Source of the DNA: Rhizobium sp. SL42
GTDB taxonomy: Bacteria > Pseudomonadota > Alphaproteobacteria > Rhizobiales > Rhizobiaceae
Length of the DNA stretch: 64,000 bases
Assembly (NCBI RefSeq): GCF_021729845.1
Contig: NZ_CP063397.1
Location: 324,001-388,000 of the forward strand
Direction: 5' to 3'
Of this stretch, positions 42,216 through 52,220 are shown in pieces (position 1 is the stretch's first letter; each line of letters starts with the position of its first letter). The notes below the pieces were generated by a model. The model was not told where the DNA came from, ran no database searches, and was given only the letters and a program-made list of their open reading frames with translations. A program made the position numbers and the translations under genes.

Positions 42216-42752
42216 TTACTTCTTTTCGTCGGCTGCGCGCTGGATCGATTCAACGATCAGCTGCTTGGCGACATCCACGTCGCGCCAGCCACCGATCTTG
42301 ACCCACTTGCCCGGCTCGAGATCCTTGTAGTGCTCGAAGAAGTGCTGGATCTGCTTCAGCGTGATTTCCGGAAGATCGGTATAGTTGGTGATCTTGTCAT
42401 AACGGCGGGTCAGCTTCGGAACCGGAACGGCAAGGATCTTTTCGTCCATGCCGCCATCGTCTTCCATCAGCATGACGCCGATCGGGCGGACATTGATGAC
42501 GCAACCCGGCACCAGCGGGCGCGTGTTACAGATCAGCACGTCCAGCGGATCGCCGTCGAGGCAGAGCGTATGCGGCACGAAACCATAGTTACCCGGATAG
42601 GTCATCGGGGTGTAGAGGAAGCGGTCGACCACCAGCGTGCCGGCATCCTTGTCCATTTCATACTTGATCGGTTGACCGCCAACCGGAACCTCAACGATGA
42701 CGTTGATGTCTTCTGGCGGATTCTTGCCAATGGCAATTGCATCGATGCGCAT
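42216..42752 (-). CDS. ppa: Inorganic pyrophosphatase
   Basis: This soluble family I pyrophosphatase (178 residues) hydrolyses PPi to phosphate and pulls biosynthetic reactions. The metal-binding signature DGDPLDVLI is intact, preceded by the [10 protein letters not shown] segment; the [10 protein letters not shown] end matches the family. The start is [18 protein letters not shown] (ATG at 42752). The frame extends upstream but that part is not conserved. Confidence 0.97.
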   Translation of the reverse strand: MRIDAIAIGKNPPEDINVIVEVPVGGQPIKYEMDKDAGTLVVDRFLYTPMTYPGNYGFVPHTLCLDGDPLDVLICNTRPLVPGCVINVRPIGVMLMEDDGGMDEKILAVPVPKLTRRYDKITNYTDLPEITLKQIQHFFEHYKDLEPGKWVKIGGWRDVDVAKQLIVESIQRAADEKK

Positions 42753-42973
42753 TTTTTGGACCCCGTGGGAGTGTTGAAATCCCGCGTTTCCTAAAGCGAA
42801 AAATGGCGCATTGCAACACGGCTTTGGGCGAAGCTTCGGAATGGTAAAGGGCAGCGACCGTCGAAACGCCGCTTTGTCAGCCGGCAGGAAAGGCTGAACG
42901 GCCAGATAAGAGCCAGACGACAACGCCCTGCCGGCGGGCCACCTGACACACCGTCAGGGCGACCGGTTCAGTC

Positions 42974-43480
42974 TCAGTTCCAGACGAAACCCAGCTTCTT
43001 CAGATGCACGTCGTCGAAATCTTCCATCCCTTCGACCGTGTCGATCCCGCCATTCGAGCGAAAGAAATCGGCGGCAATCTCGCTGTCTTCCAGGCACCAG
43101 ACGACCATGCCATCGCAGCCGAGCGACTTCAGCAGCCGCCGCGCCTCGTTGAAAAGCGCATGGCCAAGTCCGATGCCCTGGTATTCAGGGCGCAGGTAGA
43201 TCTCGTAGATTTCGCCTTCATGGGGCAGGGAGCGGGCCCGATTGAGGCCGAGCGAGGCATATCCGGCGACAACGCCGGCTACTTCGACAACCAGGATCGT
43301 GGCTGGACCGCGCGTCGCCTTGCGCCACCAGGCTTCCCCCCGCCGTTCGATCATCCGGGTCAGGGCACGATGAGGAATAATGCCGGAATAGGCATGCTGC
43401 CAGGAGCTGCGATGGGCTTCGGCAATCGCCGCACCATCCTGCGGACCGGCAAGGCGCATATCAATCGACAACGTCTTCAT
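42974..43480 (-). CDS. GNAT family N-acetyltransferase
   Basis: This 168-residue GNAT protein has the acetyl-CoA signature EIYLRPEYQGIGLGHALFNEARRLL (motif A) and a C-terminal FFRSNGGIDTVEGMEDFDD end. The start MKTLSIDMRLAGPQDGAAI (ATG at 43480) is preferred over an upstream in-frame Met. The substrate is unknown. It has a CtrA-type box about 90 nt upstream and is separated from typA by a terminator. Confidence 0.9.
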   Translation of the reverse strand: MKTLSIDMRLAGPQDGAAIAEAHRSSWQHAYSGIIPHRALTRMIERRGEAWWRKATRGPATILVVEVAGVVAGYASLGLNRARSLPHEGEIYEIYLRPEYQGIGLGHALFNEARRLLKSLGCDGMVVWCLEDSEIAADFFRSNGGIDTVEGMEDFDDVHLKKLGFVWN

Positions 43481-43567
43481 AACGTTACTCTCGTCCTCGC
43501 GGAAATCACGCAACGGCTCATCCGTCAGTCGATTTCCGGTCCCAACATCCGGAACACAGACCGAAAT

Positions 43568-43583
43568 TTAACGCTTTTTTAAC
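43568..43583 (-). promoter_or_regulatory. CtrA-type binding box TTAA-N7-TTAAC upstream of the GNAT gene
   Basis: The plus strand reads TTAACGCTTTTTTAAC, an exact TTAA-N7-TTAAC. It lies 87 nt upstream of the GNAT start and downstream of the typA terminator, so it would act on the GNAT promoter. The AT-rich spacer makes a chance match more likely than for the box at 30359. Confidence 0.45.
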
Positions 43584-43612
43584 CCATCTCGCAAGCGTTG
43601 ACACATCCCATG

Positions 43613-43647
43613 CACAAACAAAAACCCCGGCAATTTCTGCCGGGGTT
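43613..43647 (-). terminator. Terminator of typA
   Basis: AACCCCGGCA (43623-43632) and TGCCGGGGTT (43638-43647) form a perfect 10-bp stem with a 5-nt loop, followed on the minus strand by TTTGTTTG. It lies 28 nt after the typA stop. Confidence 0.9.
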
Positions 43648-43675
43648 CAAAACAGTCAGGACCGGAATTCGGCGA

Positions 43676-45493
43676 TCAGGCGATCTTCGCCTTGCCGAAA
43701 CGCTTGCGGTCGTTGGCATCGAGATAAGTCTTGCGAAGGCGAATGTTCTTCGGCGTGACTTCCATCAGTTCATCGTCCTGGATCCACGACAGGGCGCGGT
43801 CGAGCGTCATGCGGATCGGCGGAGTGAGGCGCACGGCTTCGTCCTTGCCGGCCGAACGGATGTTGGTGAGCTGCTTGCCCTTCAACACGTTGACCTCGAG
43901 GTCGTTATCGCGGCTGTGGATACCGATGATCATGCCCATATAGACCTTATCGCCTGGCTCGATGATCATCGGGCCACGGTCTTCCAGGTTGAACATGGCA
44001 TAGGCCACGGCTTCACCGGACTGGTTCGACAGCAGAACGCCGTTGGTACGGCCACCGATTTCACCCTTGAACGGCTGATAATCATGGAACAGACGGTTCA
44101 TGATCGCGGTGCCGCGGGTGTCGGTCAGCAATTCCGACTGATAACCGATCAGACCACGGGTCGGTGCAAAGAACTTGAGGCGAACGCGGCTGCCGCCCGA
44201 CGGACGAAGCTCGGCCATTTCGGCTTTGCGCTCTGACATCTTCTGGACAACGATACCCGAATGCTCTTCATCGACGTCGATGACGACTTCTTCGATCGGC
44301 TCCAGAACGTTGCCGTCTTCGTCCTTGTGCATGACGACGCGCGGACGCGACACGGCCAGCTCGAAGCCTTCGCGACGCATGGTTTCGATCAGAACGGCCA
44401 GCTGCAATTCGCCGCGGCCCGATACAAAGAACGAATCCTTGCCGTCAGACTCTTCGATCTTCAGCGCAACATTGCCTTCGGCTTCCTTGAACAGACGGTC
44501 GCGAATGACGCGCGAGGTAACCTTGTCGCCTTCGGTGCCGGCAAGCGGACTGTCGTTGACGATGAAGGACATGGTAACGGTCGGCGGATCGATCGGCTGG
44601 GCCTGCATCGCTTCGGTGACGGACGGATCACAGAATGTGTCGGCAACCGTGCCCTTGGACAGACCTGCGATGGCAACGATGTCGCCGGCATGCGCTTCTT
44701 CGATCGGCTGACGCTCAATGCCGCGGAACGCGAGGATCTTCGAGATACGACCGGTTTCAACCGTCTTGCCGTCCTGGCTGAGAACCTTGACGGACTGGTT
44801 CGGCTTGATCGAGCCGGAAGCAATACGGCCGGTGATGATACGGCCGAGGAACGGGTTGGCTTCCAGCAGCGTGCCGATCATGCGGAACGGGCCTTCGCCG
44901 ACATTCGGCTCGGGAACGTGTTCCAGAACCAGGTCGAGCAGCGGAGCCAGGCCCTGGTCTTTCGGACCTTCCGGGTTGACGTTCATCCAGCCATCGCGAC
45001 CCGAACCGTAGAGGATCGGGAAGTCGAGCTGTTCGTCGGTGGCGTCGAGATTGGCAAACAGGTCGAAGACTTCGTTGATGACTTCTTCGTGGCGGCCATC
45101 CGGACGGTCGATCTTGTTGATCGCAACGATCGGGCGCAGGCCTACCTTGAGCGCCTTGGAAACGACGAACTTGGTCTGTGGCATCGGGCCTTCAGACGAG
45201 TCGACCAGAACGATCGCGCCGTCCACCATCGACAGGATACGCTCGACTTCGCCGCCGAAGTCGGCGTGGCCGGGGGTGTCGACGATGTTGATGCGTGTGC
45301 CCTTCCACTCGATCGAGGTCGCCTTGGCGAGAATGGTGATGCCGCGCTCTTTTTCGAGGTCGTTCGAGTCCATCATGCGCTCAACCGTGCGCTGGTTGTC
45401 GCGGAACGAACCGGACTGCTTCAGGAGCTCGTCGACGAGCGTTGTTTTGCCATGGTCGACGTGCGCGATAATCGCGATGTTGCGCATTTTCAT
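43676..45493 (-). CDS. typA: Translational GTPase TypA/BipA
   Basis: This 605-residue ribosome-associated GTPase helps 50S assembly and translation under stress. G1 AHVDHGKTT is near residues 10-18, G2 EKERGITI, G3 DTPGHADFGG and G4 NKIDRPDGR follow; the C-terminal domain LRPSGGSRVRLKFFAPTRGLIGYQ is TypA-specific. An alternative start is the Met two codons later (MRNIAIIAHV). It is monocistronic, with a strong terminator. Confidence 0.97.
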   Translation of the reverse strand: MKMRNIAIIAHVDHGKTTLVDELLKQSGSFRDNQRTVERMMDSNDLEKERGITILAKATSIEWKGTRINIVDTPGHADFGGEVERILSMVDGAIVLVDSSEGPMPQTKFVVSKALKVGLRPIVAINKIDRPDGRHEEVINEVFDLFANLDATDEQLDFPILYGSGRDGWMNVNPEGPKDQGLAPLLDLVLEHVPEPNVGEGPFRMIGTLLEANPFLGRIITGRIASGSIKPNQSVKVLSQDGKTVETGRISKILAFRGIERQPIEEAHAGDIVAIAGLSKGTVADTFCDPSVTEAMQAQPIDPPTVTMSFIVNDSPLAGTEGDKVTSRVIRDRLFKEAEGNVALKIEESDGKDSFFVSGRGELQLAVLIETMRREGFELAVSRPRVVMHKDEDGNVLEPIEEVVIDVDEEHSGIVVQKMSERKAEMAELRPSGGSRVRLKFFAPTRGLIGYQSELLTDTRGTAIMNRLFHDYQPFKGEIGGRTNGVLLSNQSGEAVAYAMFNLEDRGPMIIEPGDKVYMGMIIGIHSRDNDLEVNVLKGKQLTNIRSAGKDEAVRLTPPIRMTLDRALSWIQDDELMEVTPKNIRLRKTYLDANDRKRFGKAKIA

Positions 45494-45664
45494 GATAAGG
45501 ATCTCTGATGGCTTTGGTGCAAATGCCGGTGAAGTGCCGGTGGCGCGCCTGTTACTTTGGGGCGCTCATAACCCTTTTTTTGCAATTGCGAAAGAGGGGA
45601 AACCGCCGGCACCGGGTCAATGGTTACCGACGGCGCAGAAAAATCGCCTTTTCTTGCAGGCTGA

Positions 45665-47728
45665 CTAAGCCGCAAACCCCTTTTTCCTCAGCATCGCCTC
45701 CGGGCTCGGCATTCGTCCGCGAAACGCCTTGTAGGCATCTTCCGGATCGACCGAACCGCCGACGGAGTAGATGTTTTCCTTAAGCTTTCTGGCCGTCTCA
45801 GGATCGAAGGCATGGCCTGTTTCCTCGAAGGCGGCAAACGCATCCGCGTCCAGAACTTCCGACCACATGTAGGAATAGTAGCCGGCCGAATAGCCATCGC
45901 CGGAAAAAACGTGCTGGAAATGCGGTGTCGCGTGCCGCATCACGATGGAAGCAGGCATGCCGATTTTTGCCAAAACCGCATTCTGCACGGCAATTGGATC
46001 CTCGACGGGTCCTTGCGTATGGAACGCCATGTCGACCAGCGCCGAAGAGGTGAACTCGACGGTATTGAAGCCGGCATTGAAGGTTCGCGCCGCCAGCACC
46101 TTGTCGAGCAGGGCTTGCGGCATCGGCTCGCCAGTCTCGAAATGCACGGCATAGGTCTTCAGGATGTCCGGGACCGTCAGCCAATGTTCATAGAGCTGCG
46201 ACGGCAATTCGACGAAATCGCGCGATACGCTTGTGCCGGACACCGACGGATAGGTCACGTTCGACAGCATGCCATGCGCCGCATGGCCAAACTCATGAAA
46301 CAACGTGCGGGCATCGTCAAGCGACAGCAGTGCCGGACGACCCGGCTCCGGCTTGGCGAAATTGCAGACATTGTAGATGATCGGGATTTCGCCGACATGT
46401 CCGTTTTTCAGCATCAGCCGGTGCTGCGATTGGAATGAACTCATCCAAGCACCAGAACGCTTCGAGGGCCGGGCAAAGTAGTCGCCAAGGAACAGCGCGA
46501 CGAGCTGGTCTGCATGGTCACGGATCTCGAAAACCCGCACGTCCGGATGATACCCGGCGACATTCGCCATCGGCACGGCCTTGATCCCGAAAATGCGGCC
46601 CGCGACATCAAAACAGGCTTCGATGATTTTCTCGAGCTGCAGGTAGGGCTTCAACTCGGCTTCGGAAAAACTGAACTTCCGGGCGCGCAGCTTTTCCGCA
46701 TAGTGGCGCCAGTCCCAGGGAGCAACCTCGTGGTTGCGGCCTTCCTCGGCAATCAGCTCGGCCAGCTCGCGCTCCTCGCCCTCGGCCTGCGACACGGCCT
46801 TCTCCCAGACCTGCATCAGGAGTCCGTTTACTGCGTCGGGCGACTTTGCCATCGTATTGTCGAGCTTGAGGCAGGCAAAATTCTCATATCCCAGAAGTGC
46901 TGCCTTCTCGGCCCGCAACGCCAGCGTCTCCTTGACGATCTGGCGATTGTCGGTCGCCCCGCCACTGATGCCTCGGGCAGTCCAGGCCTTGAACGCGGCC
47001 TCGCGCAGGTCGCGGCGCTCGGAAAAAGTCAGAAACGGTTCGATGATCGAGCGTGAGAGCGTCACGACATGAGCATGCCCGCCATCATGGGCCGCTGCTG
47101 CGGAGGCCATGGCGTCGCGCAAGAAACCCGGAATGCCGGCAAGGTCATCTTCTCCCGCCAGCGGCAGGATCCACGAACTTTCATCCGCAAGAACGTTCTG
47201 GCCGAATTGGGCTCCGAGGCTTGCCAGTCGCTCGTTGATCGACGCAAGGCACTCCTGCTCAGCCTTGGGCAGCTTCGCACCCGATTTGACAAAGCCTTTC
47301 CAGTGCCGCTCCAAGACGCGGGCCTGCTCCAGCGTCAAACCAAGCTCGTCCCGTGCGTTCCACAGCGTGTCGATTCGCTGAAACAGCGCGGCATTCATGC
47401 CGATCTTCGAATAGTGGCGTGACATCTTCGGCGCGATCTCGCGCTCCAGTGCCTGAATGGCGGGATTGGTATGCGCACCCGCCCGGTTCCAGAACAGCGC
47501 CGATACGCGCGAAAGATTGTCTCCGGCCAATTCCAGCTCGACAATGGTGTTTTCAAAGCTCGGGGCGTCCGCATTGCCCGCGACCAGATCGATTTCGGTA
47601 TCGTGCTCGGCCAAGGCCGCCTCGAAGGCTGGTGCGAAATCACCATCCGCAACCTCCTCGAACTTCGGCAGGCCATGCGGGCCCGTCCATTCGACAACGG
47701 CAGGATTATAGACGGGGGAACCGGACAT
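45665..47728 (-). CDS. M3 family metallopeptidase (oligopeptidase A/Dcp type)
   Basis: This 687-residue zinc peptidase degrades small peptides in the cytoplasm. The zinc motif HEFGH is in DARTLFHEFGHAAHGML, in the C-terminal third, followed by the family segment VSRDFVELPSQLYEHWL. The start is the ATG at 47728, six bases after AAGGAG; the frame is open 39 codons further upstream but that part is Cys/His-rich nonsense. It may be either prlC- or dcp-like; I do not separate these here. Confidence 0.93.
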   Translation of the reverse strand: MSGSPVYNPAVVEWTGPHGLPKFEEVADGDFAPAFEAALAEHDTEIDLVAGNADAPSFENTIVELELAGDNLSRVSALFWNRAGAHTNPAIQALEREIAPKMSRHYSKIGMNAALFQRIDTLWNARDELGLTLEQARVLERHWKGFVKSGAKLPKAEQECLASINERLASLGAQFGQNVLADESSWILPLAGEDDLAGIPGFLRDAMASAAAAHDGGHAHVVTLSRSIIEPFLTFSERRDLREAAFKAWTARGISGGATDNRQIVKETLALRAEKAALLGYENFACLKLDNTMAKSPDAVNGLLMQVWEKAVSQAEGEERELAELIAEEGRNHEVAPWDWRHYAEKLRARKFSFSEAELKPYLQLEKIIEACFDVAGRIFGIKAVPMANVAGYHPDVRVFEIRDHADQLVALFLGDYFARPSKRSGAWMSSFQSQHRLMLKNGHVGEIPIIYNVCNFAKPEPGRPALLSLDDARTLFHEFGHAAHGMLSNVTYPSVSGTSVSRDFVELPSQLYEHWLTVPDILKTYAVHFETGEPMPQALLDKVLAARTFNAGFNTVEFTSSALVDMAFHTQGPVEDPIAVQNAVLAKIGMPASIVMRHATPHFQHVFSGDGYSAGYYSYMWSEVLDADAFAAFEETGHAFDPETARKLKENIYSVGGSVDPEDAYKAFRGRMPSPEAMLRKKGFAA

Positions 47729-47921
47729 CAGCATCTCCTTCGGTGGCGCTTCCGATCTGCGAAGCACGTTCCTCCGGTATGCTATCGCGACGAACAGATG
47801 ACAAGCATGCAAAAAGCAGTGAACAAAAATGAATATGACCCACAACTTTGTTCCATCAACATTGACGAAAATTAGAACTGGGAGATAGATCGAACTATCC
47901 TATGAAAGGATGGTGTGTGCC

Positions 47922-48350
47922 ATGGAAGTGTTTCCAATACGGCCGATTGGCGGCCCGTCTCTGAAGGTCAAGGAAAGCAACCTCCAGCAAGAGGTAAGTC
48001 TGAGCGAGCTCTCGCCGAAGCCTATGGTCTCGCGGGAACGCGAGACATTCGAGGAAGCACTTTCCGTCTTTGCCAGCATGACACCGCGCCGGCTGCGCGA
48101 AATCGCCGTCGAAAGTTTCGATCGGGCTGAAATCGACGAGGATACCTATCGGGAACTGTCGACCGAACTGCCGCTTCAGGCGGTCGACCGCCACGGCAAC
48201 GTCGCGGATCTGTCCGACCTGACCGACAATACTGAATTCGACTATGCCGAATACTACCGCACCCAGCATGCGCTTGCCGAAATGATCGGTAATCTCGATA
48301 CCGCCGACTCCTATGCCAAGGTTCTCGATTTCTTCGACCGCACCCGCTGA
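47922..48350 (+). CDS. Small acidic cytoplasmic protein, function unknown
   Basis: This 142-residue protein has no signal peptide or membrane helix. It is acidic toward the C-terminus (IDEDTYRELSTELPL, NVADLSDLTDNTEFDYAEYY) and mainly helical. The ATG at 47922 follows AAAGGA by 11 nt; an ATG four codons earlier is too close to the same Shine-Dalgarno. It is divergent from the M3 peptidase with 193 nt between starts. I do not recognise the family. Codon use and length look like a real gene. Confidence 0.75.
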   Translation: MEVFPIRPIGGPSLKVKESNLQQEVSLSELSPKPMVSRERETFEEALSVFASMTPRRLREIAVESFDRAEIDEDTYRELSTELPLQAVDRHGNVADLSDLTDNTEFDYAEYYRTQHALAEMIGNLDTADSYAKVLDFFDRTR

Positions 48351-48511
48351 TCGCATTCGCCATCCGCACCGTTTTCGCCGCGGCGTAAACATCGAAAAGA
48401 TCTCGCCTTCACCGGCCTCCCGCACTATGTCTGCATCGCCGGGCTGCATCCGGTCGGTCGCGCTTGCGGCCCGAAACACCTGAATCCCACCAGCAGCCGA
48501 AAGCCGCTCAC

Positions 48512-49705
48512 ATGACACATGCTCGCATGAGCGAGAGGCGAACCTCGCTGATCGGCGCGCTTTTGACGGCGATCGGCCCGGTCTCCATGGCGATATACAC
48601 GCCGGCCATGCCCCAGCTCGTCACCGCCTTCGACACCACGAGTTCGGCGATCAAGCTCAGCCTTTCGCTCTATTTCGCCGGCTTCGCCGTGGCACAGCTT
48701 GCCGCCGGGCCGGTTTCCGATGCCTTCGGCAGGCGCAAGGCGACGCTGGCCTTCCTGCTGATCTATCTCGCCGGCAGTCTCATCGCCGCGCTGGCGCCGA
48801 CGGTAGACCTGCTGCTTGCCGGCCGACTGGTTCAGGGCATCGGCGCCTCGGTTGGCGTCACCGTCTCGCGTGCCATCGTTCGCGATCAATTCACCGGCAG
48901 TGAAGCCGCCCGCATACTGAACATGATCGGCATCATGCTTGCTGTCGGTCCAGCCGCCGGACCGACACTGGGCGGCATCGCCCTGTCCGTGGCGGGATGG
49001 CAGGCCGTGTTCTACCTGATGGTCGGCTTCGGCATACTCAGTGCGGCCGTCGTCGCGTTCGCAATGAGCGAGACGACGATCCCCGATCGCAGCAGGATCC
49101 GCCCGGACCGTATCCTGAGCGCCTATCGCACCCTGATCGCCGATCCGCGGGTCCTCTTCGCCGCGCTCGTGCTCGGCGGCTGCGTCGGCGCCCTCTATGC
49201 GCAGTCCACCATGCTGCCCTTCGTTCTGATCGACAGGGTCGGCCTGACGCCGGCGCAGTTCGGTGTCGGCATGCTGATGCAATCGGGCTTCTTCTTCTCG
49301 GGATCCGTTGCCCTGCGCCTGCTGGCACCCAGTCTCGGCGAAACACGTGCGCTGCGGCTCGGCCTGGCCATGGCAGCGGGCGGCGGCATCCTGATTGCAC
49401 TTTCAGTCCGCCTGATTGAACCGAGCTTCCTGTCGATCATGGCGCCGGTGGCAATCTGCTCCTTCGGCATCGCCTTCGTCATTCCCTATATCACCACGGC
49501 GGGGCTCCAGCCCCATCCCCAGATCGCCGGCTCGGCAGCGGCCCTGATCGGCTTCGTCCAGATGGCTTCGGGCTTTCTCGGCGGCGTCGCCGCCTCTCTC
49601 CTCACCGATCCGCTGACCGCTTTCGGCACGATCATTCCGATCATGGAGGTCGGCGCCCTTATTGCCTATCTGGGCTTCCTGCGGGCGAGCCGGTTTCAGG
49701 CGTAA
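48512..49705 (+). CDS. Bcr/CflA-type multidrug MFS exporter
   Basis: This 397-residue MFS transporter has about 12 membrane helices. IYTPAMPQLVTAFDTTSSAIKLSLSLYFAGFAVAQLAAGPVSDAFGRRKA is the Bcr/CflA first-helix plus motif A region, and GRLVQGIGASVGVTVSRAIVRD with MLAVGPAAGPTLGG is motif C typical of drug/H+ antiporters. Starts at 48512 (MTHARMSERR) or 48527 are possible; no strong RBS decides it. It ends 4 nt before the shared hairpin with argG. Confidence 0.9.
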   Translation: MTHARMSERRTSLIGALLTAIGPVSMAIYTPAMPQLVTAFDTTSSAIKLSLSLYFAGFAVAQLAAGPVSDAFGRRKATLAFLLIYLAGSLIAALAPTVDLLLAGRLVQGIGASVGVTVSRAIVRDQFTGSEAARILNMIGIMLAVGPAAGPTLGGIALSVAGWQAVFYLMVGFGILSAAVVAFAMSETTIPDRSRIRPDRILSAYRTLIADPRVLFAALVLGGCVGALYAQSTMLPFVLIDRVGLTPAQFGVGMLMQSGFFFSGSVALRLLAPSLGETRALRLGLAMAAGGGILIALSVRLIEPSFLSIMAPVAICSFGIAFVIPYITTAGLQPHPQIAGSAAALIGFVQMASGFLGGVAASLLTDPLTAFGTIIPIMEVGALIAYLGFLRASRFQA

Positions 49706-49730
49706 AAAACCCGCCGTCAGAAACGGCGGG
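49704..49730 (-). terminator. Terminator of argG
   Basis: CCCGCCGT (49710-49717) and ACGGCGGG (49723-49730) form a perfect 8-bp stem with a 5-nt loop. On the minus strand it is followed by TTTTTT. It is 30 nt beyond the argG stop and directly abuts the convergent MFS stop. Confidence 0.88.
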
Positions 49731-49760
49731 CTCAGACGACAACAGGGATGAACCCGTGGA

Positions 49761-50984
49761 TTATTTTCCGAGATTGCGCTTGGCGAGCGTGCGCAGGCGC
49801 AGGGCATTGAGCTTGATGAAGCCGGCCGCATCCTTCTGGTCGTAGGCGCCCTGGTCGTCTTCGAAGGTAACCAGCTGGTCCGAATAGAGCGACTTGGCCG
49901 ATTCACGGCCGATCACCATGACATTGCCCTTGTAGAGCTTCAGCGTCACTTCGCCTTCGACATGTTCCTGGCTCTTGTCGATCAGCGCCTGCAGCATTTC
50001 GCGCTCCGGCGAGAACCAGAAGCCGTAGTAGATCAGTTCGGCGTAACGCGGCATGATCTCGTCCTTGAGATGCGCCGCACCGCGATCGAGCGTGATCGAT
50101 TCGATCGCGCGGTGAGCCGACAGCAGGATCGTACCGCCGGGCGTTTCATAGACGCCGCGCGACTTCATGCCGACAAAGCGGTTCTCGACCAGATCGAGAC
50201 GACCGATACCGTTGTCGCGGCCGTAGTTGTTCAGCTCGGCGAGCAGCGTCGCCGGGCTCATGCGAACGCCGTTGATCGAAACCGCATCGCCCTTTTCGAA
50301 GCCGACCTTGATGGTCGTTGCCTTGTCGGGCGCGGCCTCCGGCGAAATCGTGCGCATGTGCACGTATTCCGGTGCCTCGACGGAGGGATCTTCGAGAACC
50401 TTGCCCTCGGAAGACGAATGCAGCAGGTTGGCATCGACGGAGAACGGCGCTTCGCCCTTCTTGTCCTTGGCAACCGGGATCTGGTTCTGCTCGGCGAAGG
50501 CCAGCAGATCGGTACGGCTCTTGAAGGCCCAGTCGCGCCACGGCGCAATGATCTTGATGTCGGGGTTCAGCGCATAGGCCGACAGTTCGAAACGAACCTG
50601 ATCATTGCCCTTGCCGGTTGCGCCATGCGCGATGGCATCGGCGCCGGTCTTCTTGGCGATCTCGATCAGGTGCTTGGAGATCAACGGACGGGCTATCGAC
50701 GTGCCGAGCAGGTAGACGCCTTCATAGACGGCATTGGCGCGGAACATCGGGAAGACGAAATCACGGACGAACTCTTCGCGGACATCTTCGATGAAGATCT
50801 CCTTGATACCCATCATCTCGGCCTTCTTGCGCGCCGGCTCAAGCTCTTCGCCCTGGCCAAGGTCGGCAGTGAAGGTGACGACTTCAGCACCGAGTTCGGT
50901 TTGCAGCCACTTCAGGATGATAGAGGTATCGAGGCCGCCGGAATAAGCGAGAACGACCTTTTTGACGTCTTTCGGGAGTGCCAT
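49761..50984 (-). CDS. argG: Argininosuccinate synthase
   Basis: This 407-residue enzyme condenses citrulline and aspartate using ATP in arginine synthesis. The PP-loop AYSGGLDTS is at residues 13-21; the citrulline/aspartate segment [16 protein letters not shown] and the C-terminal [15 protein letters not shown] are typical. It is monocistronic, divergent from the SDR with a 298-nt gap, and ends in a good terminator. Confidence 0.98.
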   Translation of the reverse strand: MALPKDVKKVVLAYSGGLDTSIILKWLQTELGAEVVTFTADLGQGEELEPARKKAEMMGIKEIFIEDVREEFVRDFVFPMFRANAVYEGVYLLGTSIARPLISKHLIEIAKKTGADAIAHGATGKGNDQVRFELSAYALNPDIKIIAPWRDWAFKSRTDLLAFAEQNQIPVAKDKKGEAPFSVDANLLHSSSEGKVLEDPSVEAPEYVHMRTISPEAAPDKATTIKVGFEKGDAVSINGVRMSPATLLAELNNYGRDNGIGRLDLVENRFVGMKSRGVYETPGGTILLSAHRAIESITLDRGAAHLKDEIMPRYAELIYYGFWFSPEREMLQALIDKSQEHVEGEVTLKLYKGNVMVIGRESAKSLYSDQLVTFEDDQGAYDQKDAAGFIKLNALRLRTLAKRNLGK

Positions 50985-51282
50985 GATGATAAAGTCCGTT
51001 GATGAAGGCGAGCCCGACCAACCTGGGCCCCTGGTTTGGCGGCACTTTTAGCCGGATTCCCGCGCGGTGCAAGGGCAAGCGCGCCGCTGGCGGTCGCTTC
51101 CGCGACTTTCTTGGAAACGGACAAATGATCACGGGCGGAAGAATTCGCCCCCCAGCTGCGCGTCGGGCAAGGGCAATTTTCGTCCTGTCACCTGACTTAT
51201 GCTATGAAGCGGTACGGTTTGACTTGCAGCAAAATCATACCATATGCCGTCCGTGCACAACGACAGACGAAAGGAACATGAC
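50985..51282. promoter_or_regulatory. Divergent argG / SDR promoter region
   Basis: No gene is visible in these 298 nt. Toward the right, TTGACT (51219-51224) with a 16-nt spacer to CATATG (51241-51246) is a plausible sigma70-type promoter for the SDR. I see no clear arginine or other operator. Confidence 0.4.
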
Positions 51283-52137
51283 ATGGCAGACATCCTATCC
51301 GTGATGGCCAAGGGCAAGGTTGCGGTCGTGACCGGTGCTGCCTCCGGCATCGGCTTGGCCGCCGCCAAGATCTTCGCGTCCAAGGGCATGTGCGTCGTAC
51401 TGGCCGACCTCGGCGGCGACAGGCTGGCCGAAGCATGCCAGCAGGTGGCAACTCTGTCGGAAAATCCTGAAAGCGATATCGTTGCGATCGAGACCGATGT
51501 CAGCAAGCGAGACGATCTGGAAGCGCTTGAACGCGCCGTCATCCAGCGCTTCGGTCGCGTTCATCTGCTGATGAACAATGCGGGCATCCAGCCGGGCAGC
51601 AGCCTGTTTGGCCCCCAGGCCAATTGGGACAATGTGCTTGCGGTCAATCTGATGGGCGTGGTGCTTGGAACGCGGGTTTTCGGACCGGGCATGATCAACC
51701 ACAAAGATCCGGCCATCATCATCAATACCGGCTCCAAGCAGGGCATCACGACACCGCCGGGTGACCCGGCCTACAATGTCGCCAAGGCAGGGGTGAAGGC
51801 CTTCACCGAAGCGCTTCAGCACGAATTGCGCAACACTCCAGACTGCAATGTCACGGCCCATCTGCTGATCCCCGGCTTTGTCTATACCGGGCTCACCGCC
51901 AATGGCCGCGCGGAAAAGCCAGTCGCTGCCTGGACCTCTGAACAGACAGTCGATTTCATGCTGGAAAGTCTGGAGCGAGGCGACTTCTACATCCTTTGCC
52001 CGGACAATGACGTCGATCGTTCGACGGACGAAAAACGCATTGCCTGGGCAGCCGGCGACATCATCGAAAACAGGCCGCCGCTGTCGCGCTGGCATGCAGA
52101 CTATGCCGAGGCCTTCAAGGCGCATCTGGCAAAGTAA
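51283..52137 (+). CDS. Short-chain dehydrogenase/reductase
   Basis: This is a 284-residue classical SDR. The cofactor motif TGAASGIG is at residues 17-24; NNAG is intact, and the catalytic YNVAK follows VIIINTGSKQG. The start MADILSVMAKGK (ATG at 51283) has AAGGA seven bases upstream. The substrate is unknown. A long hairpin ends the transcript 23 nt later. Confidence 0.9.
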   Translation: MADILSVMAKGKVAVVTGAASGIGLAAAKIFASKGMCVVLADLGGDRLAEACQQVATLSENPESDIVAIETDVSKRDDLEALERAVIQRFGRVHLLMNNAGIQPGSSLFGPQANWDNVLAVNLMGVVLGTRVFGPGMINHKDPAIIINTGSKQGITTPPGDPAYNVAKAGVKAFTEALQHELRNTPDCNVTAHLLIPGFVYTGLTANGRAEKPVAAWTSEQTVDFMLESLERGDFYILCPDNDVDRSTDEKRIAWAAGDIIENRPPLSRWHADYAEAFKAHLAK

Positions 52138-52160
52138 TCCACCCGATTGGCAAGCCGCAC

Positions 52161-52201
52161 GAAGCCCGATAAGGAAGGATACTCCTGCCTTATCGGGCTT
52201 C
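52161..52201 (+). terminator. Long hairpin terminator after the SDR gene
   Basis: GAAGCCCGATAAGG (52161-52174) pairs perfectly over 14 bp with CCTTATCGGGCTTC (52188-52201), and AGGA/TCCT inside the loop extends it. Only a weak T-run (TTGATTT) follows. It lies between the SDR and the LysE gene. Confidence 0.7.
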
Positions 52202-52220
52202 TTGATTTGCGGTGTCACCC

